NCBI RefSeq assembly: GCF_002964605.1
Contig: NZ_PQDH01000009.1
Coordinates: 1 to 64,000, forward strand
Source: Vallitalea okinawensis
Lineage (GTDB): Bacteria > Bacillota > Clostridia > Lachnospirales > PQDH01
DNA length: 64,000 nucleotides
Reading direction: 5' to 3'
Made by a program: the position numbers and the translations under genes. This document shows positions 17,328 through 26,473 of this stretch, piece after piece (position 1 is the first letter of the stretch; every line of letters starts with the position of its first letter). The notes below the pieces were generated by a model. It saw nothing but the letters and a program-made list of their open reading frames with translations, did not search any database and was not told the origin of the DNA.

Positions 17328-18444
17328 TTACTTGTTATTTAAAGATTGCAGATAAATGAGGTAAGCATTAATGAAATTATCAATGTTCCCATCCATAACA
17401 GCATTCACATTACCCACTTCTTCACTGGTACGATGGTCTTTAACCATATTGTAAGGATGAAAAACATAGGATCTAATTTGACTACCCCACCCTATCTCTT
17501 TCACTTCACCTCTTACTTCTTCTAACTTACTCATTTGCTCTGCTTGTTTTAATTCATAAAGTTTTGCTTTTAGCATACGCATAGCACGCTCTTTATTTTG
17601 TCGTTGTGAGCGTTCATTTTGACATTGTACCACAATATTAGTTGGTAAATGGGTAATTCGGATAGCAGAATCTGTCTTATTAACATGTTGTCCACCAGCA
17701 CCGCTTGCACGGTAGGTATCAATCCGTAAGTCATCATCATTGATATCAATATCAATATCTTCAGTTATTTCAGGCATAACGTCTAAGGATGCAAAAGATG
17801 TATGACGTCTACCAGAAGAATCAAAAGGAGATATTCTTACTAAACGATGAACGCCCTTTTCAGCTTTGGCATACCCATAAGCGTTTTCACCATTTATTTG
17901 AATCGTAACTGATTTAACACCAGCCTCTTCTCCTGCTAGATAATCGAGAACTTCAACCTTAAATCCACGCCTTTCAGCCCATCTGGTATACATCCGTAAT
18001 AACATTTCCACCCAATCACAGGCCTCTGTACCACCTGCTCCTGAATGCAGTGTTAAGATAGCATTATTGGCATCATATTCACCAGATAGCAACGTTTTAA
18101 TGCGTAACTCTTCATAAAAGCTAATAAAAGCTGCCAGGTTCTCTTTTGCTTCAGAAACCAATTCTTCATCATCATCTTCAAAAGCCATCTCAATTAATGT
18201 TTCGGTATCTTCGTACAAAGACTTTAGCTTTCTTAAACTTTCTTGCTTATCTTTTAAACTCTTGATCTCTTGCAAAACCTTTTGAGAATTTTCTGGTTGA
18301 TTCCAAAAATCCTGTTCCATTGTCATTGCTTCTAAATCACTAAGCCTTGCTGCTACACCAGCTGGGTCAAAGTGAAACACTCATTTCATCCACTTTACCT
18401 TGATATTTTAATAGATCGCTTTTAAGCTGTTCTAAAATTAACAT
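17328..18444 (-). CDS. prfB: Peptide chain release factor 2 (programmed +1 frameshift)
   Basis: RF2 recognises UGA/UAA and releases the peptide at the ribosome. The gene is in two frames. Codons 1-25 run from the ATG at 18444 (beginning [12 protein letters not shown]) to CTT followed by an in-frame TGA at 18367-18369. A +1 shift at CTTTGAC continues as DPAGVAARL. The joined product is about 371 residues, the normal RF2 length. The SPF anticodon-like motif ([15 protein letters not shown]) and the catalytic GGQ ([15 protein letters not shown]) are present. GAGGGTG precedes the ATG; a second ATG one codon upstream at 18447 is possible. An annotation starting at the GTG at 18380 would lose the first 25 codons. 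Confidence 0.93.
18366..18372 (-). promoter_or_regulatory. RF2 programmed frameshift site CTTTGAC
   Basis: The minus strand reads AGT GTT TCA CTT TGA C; the ribosome slips from CTT to TTT and continues in the +1 frame with GAC. When RF2 is low the UGA is read slowly and the shift is favoured, so the protein controls its own synthesis. The usual AGGGGG-type stimulator just upstream is not obvious here. Confidence 0.9.
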
Positions 18445-18489
18445 CATTGACACCCTCTCTATAAGGAAATTAATATACTTCCTGCACTA

Positions 18490-18531
18490 TAAAACAATAA
18501 CCTATAGAAAGTTCCCTCTCTATAGGTTATT
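18490..18531 (-). terminator. Terminator between secA and prfB
   Basis: Perfect 13-bp arms AATAACCTATAGA and TCTATAGGTTATT (18519-18531 and 18496-18508) are followed on the minus strand by GTTTTAT. The prfB start follows about 45 nt later. Confidence 0.75.
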
Positions 18532-18589
18532 ATAGCTTTCTTAATAATTAATTTTACCATTATTAACGCATTTATTCAAGCCTAGTTTC

Positions 18590-21169
18590 TTACTCTCCTC
18601 TACCACAGCAATGCTTATACTTCTTACCACTACCACAAGTACAAGGATCATTTCGACCTACTTTAGGTTCCACTCTCTTTTTAGGCTGACGCTTACTTGT
18701 CGTATCATCACCACGATTTGTTGAAGTAACCTTAGCAACCCGTTCTCTTTGAGGTTGATGAGCAACTCGTACATGGTAAAGACCCTTTACTGTATCTTCT
18801 TTAATGTGCTCACTCATTTCATCAAACATATCAAAGCCAACAAATTGATACTCTACTAACGGATCTCTTTGACCATAAGCTTGTAAACCAATACCTTGAC
18901 GCATTTGATCCATGTTATCAATGTGATCCATCCACTTTTTATCAATAACACGAAGAAGGATAACCCGCTCTATTTCACGCATTTGTTCAGCGCCAATTTC
19001 CGTTTCTTTTTCCTCATAAAGCTTGTTAGCCTCTTTTAAGATTCTATCCTTAAGCTCTTCTTTTGTGATCGTTTCTTTTTCTTCATCAGTAATATCAATT
19101 TCTTCAAGTGGAATAATAGATAGTAAATGTTCTTTTAAACTAACAAAATCCCAATTATCTGCATACTTCTCTTCACCTGTATACATAGTGATAGTAGAAT
19201 CAACAATGCTATCAATCATACCCATTATCGTATCGCGAAGATCTTCACCTTCTAATACCTTACGACGCTCAGAATAGATAACCTCTCTTTGATCATTCAT
19301 TACTTTATCAAAATCTAATAAACGTTTTCTTATAGAGAAGTTGTTACCTTCAACTTTCTTCTGTGCATTCTCAATGGCTCTTGAAAGCATTTTATGCTCT
19401 ACAGGTTCATCCTCTGGAAGTCCCATGGATTCAACGATACCCTTCATTCTATCTGAACCGAATAAACGCATAAGATCATCATCTAAGGAGATATAGAATC
19501 TTGATTCACCTGGATCTCCTTGACGACCTGCACGACCTCTTAACTGATTATCGATACGTCTAGATTCATGCCTTTCTGTACCAATAATTTTAAGTCCTCC
19601 TGCTTCAATAACACCTTCACCTAATTTAATATCCGTACCACGACCTGCCATATTTGTAGCAATAGTAACAGCACCTGGTTGGCCTGCTTGAGCTACGATT
19701 TCAGCTTCCCTTTCATGATACTTAGCATTAAGAACCTGATGCTTAACACCTTTACGCTTCAGCATCTTACTTAACTCTTCAGAATCATCAATAGTAATTG
19801 TCCCTACAAGAACAGGTTGTTGCTTTTCATTAGAAGTTTTAATTTCTTCCACAACAGCATTGAATTTAGCAGCTCTTGTTTGATAGACAACATCCGAGTG
19901 GTCTTTACGAATAACAGGTTTATTCGTTGGTATAGCAATAACGTCCATACCATAAATATGTCTAAACTCCTCTTCCTCTGTTAAAGCTGTACCCGTCATA
20001 CCTGCTTTTTTCTCATATTTATTAAAATAGTTCTGGAATGTAATAGTCGCCAATGTTTTACTTTCTCTTTGAACTTCAACACTCTCTTTTGCTTCAATGG
20101 CTTGATGTAACCCTTCTGAGTAACGACGTCCTGGCATTAAACGACCAGTAAAACCATCAACTATTACGATTTCTCCTTCATTAATAACATAATCTTGATC
20201 ACGATGCATAAGATTTCTAGCTTTAAGAGCAATTGTCATGTGATGTTGAATCTCCATATTCTCTGGATCTGCTAAGTTCTCAAGTCCAAAGAATTGTTCA
20301 ACTTTCTTAACACCCTCAGCCGTTAATGTAACTGATTTAGCTTTCTCATCAATAACGAAGTCGCCTTCTTCTTGCACCTCTTCTTGCATAATTTGCGCTA
20401 ACTTTGATTGGTCACCTATGATTTGACCCTTTTTCATTCGCATAGCTAACATATCAGCTGCTTTATAGAGTTTAGTCGACTTACCTGAACTACCGGAAAT
20501 TATCAATGGTGTACGAGCTTCATCAATTAAAACAGAGTCAGCCTCATCGATAATCGCAAATCTCAAATCTCTTTGAACCATTTCTTTTTTATAAATAACC
20601 ATGTTATCTCTTAAATAGTCAAAACCAAACTCATTGTTTGTACCATAGGTAATATCACAACCGTAAGCTTCTCTTCTCTCATCATTGTCCATATCGTGAA
20701 GAATACAACCTACATTTAAACCAAGGAACCTATGCACTTGTCCCATCTCTTCTGAATCACGATGTGCTAAATAGTCATTGACTGTTACAACGTGTACCCC
20801 TTCGCCAACAAGACCATTGAGGTATGCAGGTAAAGCAGATACAAGGGTTTTACCTTCACCTGTTTTCATTTCCGCTACACGTCCCTGATGAAGTACTACT
20901 CCACAGATTAACTGTACACGATAAGCACGTAACCCTAAAACTCTCTTAGCTGCTTCACGAACAACAGCATATGCTTCTGGCATTAAATCATCTATAGTTT
21001 CACCTTTTGCTAATCTTCCTTTAAACTCTGTAGTTTTTGCTTTCAATTGTTCATCTGAAAGTTTTTCCATTTCCGGCTCTAAACTTTCAATATGGTCAAC
21101 CACAGGGTTAACTTGCTTCAATTCTCTTTCACTATGTGTTCCAAATATTTTTTCTAAAAACTCTATCAC
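18590..21169 (-). CDS. secA: Preprotein translocase ATPase SecA
   Basis: The motor of the Sec pathway pushes unfolded preproteins through SecYEG. The protein has about 859 residues: Walker [18 protein letters not shown] near residue 100, DEAD-like box [17 protein letters not shown] near 205, [12 protein letters not shown] near 510, [16 protein letters not shown] near 550. The C-terminal zinc site [13 protein letters not shown] binds SecB-like partners or lipids. The start is the GTG at 21169 ([17 protein letters not shown]); AGGTGA lies 5 nt upstream, whereas the GTG at 21178 lies inside that site. It is followed by its own terminator and prfB, a common clostridial order. Confidence 0.96.
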   Translation of the reverse strand: MIEFLEKIFGTHSERELKQVNPVVDHIESLEPEMEKLSDEQLKAKTTEFKGRLAKGETIDDLMPEAYAVVREAAKRVLGLRAYRVQLICGVVLHQGRVAEMKTGEGKTLVSALPAYLNGLVGEGVHVVTVNDYLAHRDSEEMGQVHRFLGLNVGCILHDMDNDERREAYGCDITYGTNNEFGFDYLRDNMVIYKKEMVQRDLRFAIIDEADSVLIDEARTPLIISGSSGKSTKLYKAADMLAMRMKKGQIIGDQSKLAQIMQEEVQEEGDFVIDEKAKSVTLTAEGVKKVEQFFGLENLADPENMEIQHHMTIALKARNLMHRDQDYVINEGEIVIVDGFTGRLMPGRRYSEGLHQAIEAKESVEVQRESKTLATITFQNYFNKYEKKAGMTGTALTEEEEFRHIYGMDVIAIPTNKPVIRKDHSDVVYQTRAAKFNAVVEEIKTSNEKQQPVLVGTITIDDSEELSKMLKRKGVKHQVLNAKYHEREAEIVAQAGQPGAVTIATNMAGRGTDIKLGEGVIEAGGLKIIGTERHESRRIDNQLRGRAGRQGDPGESRFYISLDDDLMRLFGSDRMKGIVESMGLPEDEPVEHKMLSRAIENAQKKVEGNNFSIRKRLLDFDKVMNDQREVIYSERRKVLEGEDLRDTIMGMIDSIVDSTITMYTGEEKYADNWDFVSLKEHLLSIIPLEEIDITDEEKETITKEELKDRILKEANKLYEEKETEIGAEQMREIERVILLRVIDKKWMDHIDNMDQMRQGIGLQAYGQRDPLVEYQFVGFDMFDEMSEHIKEDTVKGLYHVRVAHQPQRERVAKVTSTNRGDDTTSKRQPKKRVEPKVGRNDPCTCGSGKKYKHCCGRGE

Positions 21170-21314
21170 AATAGTCACCTACCAATATTTTATTCCTAAT
21201 AGCCTTTTCAAGCATTATGTGGCTATCTTCCCTTTATCAATTAATTTTACCATTTATATAGTTACTATTCAAGTAGCGCGGCTTTACTCAAAAACCGCGT
21301 CATTGCAGGCCTTA

Positions 21315-21842
21315 TTAAGCCTCTTCATACCACCTTGCTTGGTCTCGTATTTGCAACTTCTTTTTACTCATATCTGTGAGTAATTGAAGTATATGAGTAT
21401 CCGAAACAGGCATTTGTACATTCTGCTCATGGTTTTCATCAATATTAGGAACCACAACTCTTGTTTCATTAACAATTGGTATTAATGAATTGGATTTTGT
21501 TAGTTCTAACCTTTTATACAACATCGGCTTTGCAGCAAGCTGTATTCCCTCTTCTTTTGCAACGGCTTCTTTGTATTCTTGTAGCACTGCAAGAGCTTTA
21601 ATGATCTCCTCCTTGTTGGAGAAGAACTTAAAACCATCTAGTAAATCTTCTTCTGTAAATAACCCTTCTTCAAGATGTCTCACTAACTCATCAAGCTGTT
21701 TGATCACCATCTTCTCTCTCATGTTCTTATAAACCATTAAGAAATCTTCTTGGGTTATACTCTGAATAGAGAACAATAACATCAGAAGTCCTGTTGCAAG
21801 AAAAAATACTCTGGTGAAGCCAGAATGTTTTTCTTTCCTCAT
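21315..21842 (-). CDS. Uncharacterised exported or membrane-anchored protein
   Basis: I do not recognise this family. The 175-residue product has a positively charged N-terminus, one hydrophobic segment (about residues 11-27, FFLATGLLMLLFSIQS) and then a hydrophilic, mainly helical part rich in Glu and Lys. It contains KEEIIKALAVLQEYKEAVAKEEG, which could be a coiled coil. No cysteine lipobox, so it is either a signal peptide product or a single-pass protein facing outward. GAGGTGAC precedes the ATG, and a TATAAT with a TG one base upstream stands at 21898-21903. It lies between hpf and secA as its own unit; no function can be inferred. Confidence 0.75.
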   Translation of the reverse strand: MRKEKHSGFTRVFFLATGLLMLLFSIQSITQEDFLMVYKNMREKMVIKQLDELVRHLEEGLFTEEDLLDGFKFFSNKEEIIKALAVLQEYKEAVAKEEGIQLAAKPMLYKRLELTKSNSLIPIVNETRVVVPNIDENHEQNVQMPVSDTHILQLLTDMSKKKLQIRDQARWYEEA

Positions 21843-22089
21843 CGTGTCACCTCTATATAAATAACTCTTCTTATTCTTTATTTTAATATTACTCTTTATT
21901 ATAACATCATTTTGTACTTTTTTATAGAAAAATTCTTAAATCAATTATAACAGATAGTTATGTCTTTATTATGTCTTTTTCATTAACATACAGAGTTTAT
22001 CTTATCAACTAAGATAAATAAATACAACTAGAAATATATACATATGTATTTTATGAGATTGTAGAAACTACGCCTATTTTAGTAAGTTT
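21843..22089. other. AT-rich intergenic region with a possible extended -10 promoter
   Basis: Contains TGtTATAAT on the minus strand (21898-21906), about 55 nt before the start of the 175-residue protein, without a clear -35. No open reading frame of note is present. Confidence 0.35.
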
Positions 22090-22130
22090 ATAAATAATAA
22101 GGGCAGTTGCTTTTAAACAACCGCCCTTAC
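22090..22130 (-). terminator. Rho-independent terminator after hpf
   Basis: AAGGGC-GTTG and CAAC-GCCCTT form an 11-bp stem with one mismatched pair (22119-22128 and 22099-22109). A T/A-rich tail follows on the minus strand. Confidence 0.75.
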
Positions 22131-22159
22131 TGTTTATATTATTCTCTTATCATCGTATT

Positions 22160-22696
22160 TTAAAATTCTGGTTCAATTAATCCATATGTTCCTTGTTTCT
22201 TTCTCTTATAAACGACGTTAACTTCTCCAGTGTCTCCATTTCTAAATACAAAGAAATCATGGCCTAATAATTCCATTTCAAGGCAAGCATCTTCTGGATA
22301 CATAGGTTTTAATGCAAAACGCTTACTTCTAACTATTTTCATTTCCTCTTCTTCTTCAACATCTGTAATAAGGAAATTTAAATTCTCTTTGAAAGGACTA
22401 TCCACTTTATGTCTATTATTTAATTTCTTTTTATGTTTAACCAATTGACGCTCAACCACATCAACAACTTCATCTATAGCAGTATACATATCTTCTGATT
22501 GGACTTCTGCTCGAATGACGGAGCCTTTAATCGGTATTGTTACTTCTAATATATGGCGTAATTTTTCAACACTCATTGTTACGTATACTTCTGTGTCATC
22601 CACAAAAAGTTTATCTAATCGACTTAGTTTTGACTCTACTTTCTCTCTAAGAGCTTTCGTTACATCAATATTTCTACCAGTAATAATAAAACGCAT
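22160..22696 (-). CDS. hpf: Ribosome hibernation promoting factor, long form
   Basis: The 178-residue protein has the N-terminal ribosome-binding S30AE/YfiA domain (residues 1-100, beginning MRFIITGRNIDVTKALREKV) and a C-terminal dimerisation domain (residues 122-178; KRFALKPMYPEDACLEMELLGHDFFVFRN). The long form dimerises 70S ribosomes into inactive 100S particles in stationary phase. GGGAG stands 8 nt before the ATG at 22696. The gene is alone in its transcription unit with a terminator at 22090. Its upstream region contains a striking DnaA-box cluster (22962-23087), about 270-390 nt away. Confidence 0.93.
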   Translation of the reverse strand: MRFIITGRNIDVTKALREKVESKLSRLDKLFVDDTEVYVTMSVEKLRHILEVTIPIKGSVIRAEVQSEDMYTAIDEVVDVVERQLVKHKKKLNNRHKVDSPFKENLNFLITDVEEEEEMKIVRSKRFALKPMYPEDACLEMELLGHDFFVFRNGDTGEVNVVYKRKKQGTYGLIEPEF

Positions 22697-22961
22697 GAAA
22701 CCAACTCCCTTTTATCTCCCTTACCACTTATAATAGGAGAAATATTTTGAATATTTGGTATTATTAAAAAAATTGGTGTGACTTAAGATGTGGTATAACA
22801 ATATTTTAATTTGTTATATATATTATATTCTCCATGTTTTAAAAAAATCCTTCTAACTTTTTTAATTTTAAATAAAGTTAAAAGAATGTTAACAAATGAA
22901 TAAATATACTTTAAATTTAATATTAATTCATCTCGGTTATACTTTAAACACTCATTCACTC

Positions 22962-23087
22962 TGTGGATAACTCATATATTTTATAATATTTATCCACTTC
23001 ATAAAAATAATTTTATGTGGATAATGTGTATAAGTTTGTGTATAACCCATTTTTAAAAGCTATTTTACCGGTCCCACATGTGTATAA
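22962..23087. promoter_or_regulatory. Cluster of six DnaA-box-like 9-mers
   Basis: Two perfect TGTGGATAA boxes lie at 22962-22970 and 23016-23024 (plus orientation). Four one-mismatch boxes follow: 22990-22998 (minus orientation, AGTGGATAA) and TGTGTATAA at 23025-23033, 23037-23045 and 23079-23087 (plus). The boxes at 23016 and 23025 abut. Flanking DNA is extremely AT-rich. The cluster resembles an origin or a DnaA-titrating cluster. No dnaA/dnaN lies nearby and genes on both sides point the same way, which argues against the chromosome origin itself. The remaining 22697-22961 and 23088-23224 hold no gene I can see. Confidence 0.6.
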
Positions 23088-23224
23088 ACTGTATTTATTG
23101 TTTTAAAACCAAAATTAATAAATTTAAAAATCGTCTGACAATTTACGCATAATAATTCATCCACTTTCATACATTAAAGTCATAATGAACTTTAGTTCCG
23201 TACTCGTTAATTCGTGAACTATAT

Positions 23225-23258
23225 TAGACCACTGAATCAAATCAGTGGTCTATTTTTT
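23225..23258 (+). terminator. Strong hairpin with plus-strand T-run at the fucosidase 3' end
   Basis: TAGACCACTGA and TCAGTGGTCTA (23225-23235, 23242-23252) form a perfect 11-bp stem followed on the plus strand by a six-T run. On the minus strand the tail is ATATAG, so the best orientation is plus, although the only adjacent gene end is the minus-strand fucosidase. It may be bidirectional or end an unannotated plus-strand RNA. Confidence 0.55.
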
Positions 23259-24741
23259 AATTCTTTAAGGTAAGCTTATAAACGTATGCAATGTCACAAG
23301 GCTTTTTCTCTGGAACTTGAATTTTAATCTCTTCACTATCTTGGGACCAAATGATAGTTTCATTACAGCCGAGTAATTCCACCTTCTCTACTTCTATTCC
23401 CTCTGATGATAATGATTGAATGGTTGTATACCCGCCTTCAGCCCATGCAAGATTAATTGCGTACAGAAGATTACCCTTTTTAGTAAATCTAAAGTCTTTA
23501 GCAGTATAGTTTATCTTATCTTCATTAAAAGAACCACCTGATGACATGATTTCACCTTCACCAAAGGTTATCCATGGTCGCGTTTCATAAATAGCTTCAC
23601 CATTAATCGCCATCCATTCCGATATACCTTCAATAACATGCATACTTGTTTCATCAATTGTTCCATCAGCTCTTAGAGGAACATTAAGTAGAAGATTACC
23701 GTTCTTACTAACGATATCAACCAACATATGTATAACCTGTTCAGCTGTTTTATAAGACTGATGTCTATTATAATACCAACCGCCTAAACATGTATCCGTC
23801 TGCCATGGAACATCTTTGATATCACTTATTACACCTCTTTCTAAATCCTGTACCCCAATACCCTCTTCATATTCGCCATGATAGTGACCACTCTTTGCAT
23901 CACTTTGCACAAAATTTTTAAGGTTATATACAGTTTCAAGTGAACCATTATGTTTTATGCTTGCGTTATATAAGTTGGCTATCATCTTTCTTCCAATATC
24001 ACCAAAGGGTACTCCTCCGTCGGTATACAATAAGTCTGGACTATATTTTTCAACGATATCATATATTCTTGCATACCAGTTCCAAACAAATTCATAGGAT
24101 GGGTTAACTGGATAAGACATACTTCTATCAGGATGATTTTCATAATAAAGCTCTGAATATCTCCTGTCATTGCCATCATAAGGTACCATAGCATACTTCC
24201 CATCCCTATCAGATCCCTTATTCGTATTAAACCAACTATAGGATCTCTCATGATGAACAGTTACACCAAAATGCAAACCTTCTTCTAATGCTGCCTCTTT
24301 CCACATACCTACAATATCATTTTCTGGACCCATATTAACTGAGTTCCATTTATGATATGTAGAGTCCCAACAATCAAAGTTATCATGGTGAACTGCAAGG
24401 GCAATAAAATATTTAGCTCCAGCCCTTTTATAGAGTTTGATTATCTCTGATGGATTAAAATTTTCTGCTCTCCATAGTTTAACAATATCCTTATAGCCAA
24501 ATTCTGAAGGATGGCCATAGTTTTTACAATGATATTTATATTGCTCACTTCCCTCAATATACATATTCCTCGCATACCAGTCACCTTCCCCAGGAACAGC
24601 CTGTGGTCCCCAATGTGCCCACATCCCAAATTTGGCATCCCTAAACCAGTCAGGACACTTATATTGTTTCAATGAATCCCATGTTTCCTTAAATGGACCT
24701 TCGGTGAAAAAAAATTCACCTTTACTCATTACATTTTTCAT
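23257..24741 (-). CDS. Alpha-L-fucosidase, glycoside hydrolase family 29
   Basis: The 494-residue protein removes terminal L-fucose from glycans by a retaining mechanism. The N-terminal (beta/alpha)8 region shows the GH29 hallmarks DAKFGMWAHWGPQAVPGEGDW near residue 35, FNPSEIIKLYKRAGAKYF near 95 and HHDNFDCWDS near 120. DLLYTDGGVPFGD near 230 carries the nucleophile Asp. The acid/base residue is not clear from sequence alone. No signal peptide, so it is cytoplasmic. The start is the ATG at 24741 with AAAGGGGG 6 nt upstream; the longer TTG frame at 24759 begins before that site. It stands alone, flanked by a dispersed repeat element and the DnaA-box cluster. Confidence 0.92.
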   Translation of the reverse strand: MKNVMSKGEFFFTEGPFKETWDSLKQYKCPDWFRDAKFGMWAHWGPQAVPGEGDWYARNMYIEGSEQYKYHCKNYGHPSEFGYKDIVKLWRAENFNPSEIIKLYKRAGAKYFIALAVHHDNFDCWDSTYHKWNSVNMGPENDIVGMWKEAALEEGLHFGVTVHHERSYSWFNTNKGSDRDGKYAMVPYDGNDRRYSELYYENHPDRSMSYPVNPSYEFVWNWYARIYDIVEKYSPDLLYTDGGVPFGDIGRKMIANLYNASIKHNGSLETVYNLKNFVQSDAKSGHYHGEYEEGIGVQDLERGVISDIKDVPWQTDTCLGGWYYNRHQSYKTAEQVIHMLVDIVSKNGNLLLNVPLRADGTIDETSMHVIEGISEWMAINGEAIYETRPWITFGEGEIMSSGGSFNEDKINYTAKDFRFTKKGNLLYAINLAWAEGGYTTIQSLSSEGIEVEKVELLGCNETIIWSQDSEEIKIQVPEKKPCDIAYVYKLTLKN

Positions 24742-24890
24742 TATTATCCCCCTTTGCAAATGATATTATATTGTTTACATTGTACTCTACATTTTTGATC
24801 CGTTACCATGGACATTTTTTATAAAATCATGTACTTTTACCTTCCAATACAATGATCACGTCAAGTTCTATCACTATACAAAGACAGTAC

Positions 24891-24967
24891 AAAAGTGGCT
24901 AACGCCACGTTAAAACTGAAATAGGAAAGTACGGTACCTTGCGAGCAAAACTCGAACTTTCCTATTC
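24891..24967 (+). repeat. Dispersed two-hairpin intergenic element, copy A
   Basis: GTGGC-taac-GCCAC (24895-24908) forms a first hairpin. TAGGAAAGT (24922-24930) pairs perfectly with ACTTTCCTA (24956-24964) around an inner CGAG-caaaa-CTCG hairpin (942-954). About 45 nt are shared with copy C at 52121, with one difference. It lies directly behind the terminator of the GldG/DUF4340 operon. Strand is arbitrary. Confidence 0.65.
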
Positions 24968-24968
24968 C

Positions 24969-25000
24969 AAAAAAAGAATAGCCTATCAACTAGACTATTC
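24969..25000 (-). terminator. Rho-independent terminator after the Gld-like ABC operon
   Basis: On the minus strand GAATAG-t-CTA pairs with TAG-g-CTATTC, followed by seven T residues. Confidence 0.8.
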
Positions 25001-25015
25001 CTAAAAACATTCATT

Positions 25016-26473
25016 TTATTCTTCTATAGGCCATTCACCTTCAGCTACTGCATTAAGCATTTCAAACATGAATTCTACTTCATCAGCAGACACCGCATAG
25101 TATAAGCCTTCTTCCATTTTGGTTACATAGAAGTTATTATCCTCTGGATAAGTATAGTACTCTACAAATTTTTGAGTGCCATCAGCTAAGTTATATTGAA
25201 GGGTTACTTTCTCACTATCGCTTAGATCTAGCTCTTCTCTTACGTCAAAATCTGCAGTAAGACCAATGACTAATTGATAGATATCTCTAAAGGCTTCATC
25301 TTCAATGACATTACCAGCAAGGTAGAAAGTCTCTGTTACTTCCTCTTCTTCCTTTCCGTCATCTTTCTTAACCGTATTGTACTCTCTTTCCATCTCAAGG
25401 ACATACTCCTCAGACATACCAGAAACAATAATTTGATCTACTTCTAAAATATTCACAATATAAATCAGTGAGTCTGTAAGGTCAAATGGATCAAATACTA
25501 CTTTCTCAAGTAACTCATTATACCTCATACCGTAAATAACGTTCTTATCAGATGGTTTAAAATAAATGAATTCCACATCTTCTTCCTTATAAGTATCACC
25601 AAACTGGTAATCCATGCGTAAAACATTACCTTGTTGATCTGGTAAGCTTTCAGCTTTAAAGGTTAAGTTGGGATCATCTAATCCGTATTTCCCTAAATCT
25701 GTAGGGTTATCATCCACATACATATCAATACTAACTGTAGGGAAATTAGGAATAACCACTTCTTCAAAGCCATAGGAGTCTACTGATTTAGGTTCATTAT
25801 AAGGCTGAATCATTTTATGGGTGGAATATGTGTCAGGATTATCCTCTAAAGTAATCTCAATGGTGTCATGATCTTTTAAATCGATATATAAATATGCTAA
25901 TGCAGTTGGATCTACATTTACAACTTTATCATCTCTCAAATCACTGATATCATAACTTGCAAATCTACCATAATTATTTGATACCGTGTAGACAGTAGGA
26001 TCCTCTTCCATCATGGCATAATAAGCATATCCTTCTGGAGTTTTATTACCTATAGATAAAGTTTTTGCCGTTCCATCTACTAAAGTTGCCTTAATAGTAG
26101 CAAAAGGATCCGCTAAACCATATTTTGATAAATCCGTTTCATCTCCTATTTCCTCAATAAGGCGATCTGCTCTTAAGGAAGTAAACATACTTTCAAAGTT
26201 AGATACCAAGTAGGTTTTCATCTCGTAGTCTTCATAACCTGTAATAGACCATTCATTCTCATCAACCTTTACAAAATCAAATTCACCATTGTTATTCTTT
26301 AAAGCTATCTTGGTAATATCTTCTTTTGCTATCTCGGATATCATAATGGCTTCTTCTTTAACCGGTATCTCTTCTTCCTTCTTATTATCATTGTAGTAAG
26401 TCACTGCAAATAAAGAACCGCAAAGTAATACTAATACGACTACCCAAATAACTAACTTCTTTGAACGATTCAT
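25016..26473 (-). CDS. DUF4340 membrane-anchored protein of a Gld-type ABC system
   Basis: The 485-residue protein has one N-terminal membrane segment (about residues 6-25) and a large outer part of repeated beta-rich DUF4340 modules (ITKIALKNNNGEF, LIEEIGDETDLSKYGLADP, then LGKYGLDDPNLTF). The recurring KYGL-DP motif is typical of the family. Function unknown; it accompanies GldA/F/G-like transporters in many bacteria. The ATG at 26473 overlaps the stop of the preceding gene (TAATG). The AGGAGGAG ribosome site is encoded inside its last codons and sits 10-11 nt upstream, so translation is coupled. It is the last gene of a four-gene operon. Confidence 0.82.
   Translation of the reverse strand: MNRSKKLVIWVVVLVLLCGSLFAVTYYNDNKKEEEIPVKEEAIMISEIAKEDITKIALKNNNGEFDFVKVDENEWSITGYEDYEMKTYLVSNFESMFTSLRADRLIEEIGDETDLSKYGLADPFATIKATLVDGTAKTLSIGNKTPEGYAYYAMMEEDPTVYTVSNNYGRFASYDISDLRDDKVVNVDPTALAYLYIDLKDHDTIEITLEDNPDTYSTHKMIQPYNEPKSVDSYGFEEVVIPNFPTVSIDMYVDDNPTDLGKYGLDDPNLTFKAESLPDQQGNVLRMDYQFGDTYKEEDVEFIYFKPSDKNVIYGMRYNELLEKVVFDPFDLTDSLIYIVNILEVDQIIVSGMSEEYVLEMEREYNTVKKDDGKEEEEVTETFYLAGNVIEDEAFRDIYQLVIGLTADFDVREELDLSDSEKVTLQYNLADGTQKFVEYYTYPEDNNFYVTKMEEGLYYAVSADEVEFMFEMLNAVAEGEWPIEE

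Noticed and set aside
21277-21303. GCGCGG/CCGCGT hairpin as terminator of the 175-residue protein gene
   Set aside because: Only about 6 bp of stem, a long loop and no T-run on the minus strand; not listed as a feature.
22697-23256. Chromosomal replication origin (oriC)
   Set aside because: DnaA boxes are present, but dnaA, dnaN and rpmH are not in the window and genes do not change direction here. Kept only as a DnaA-box cluster.
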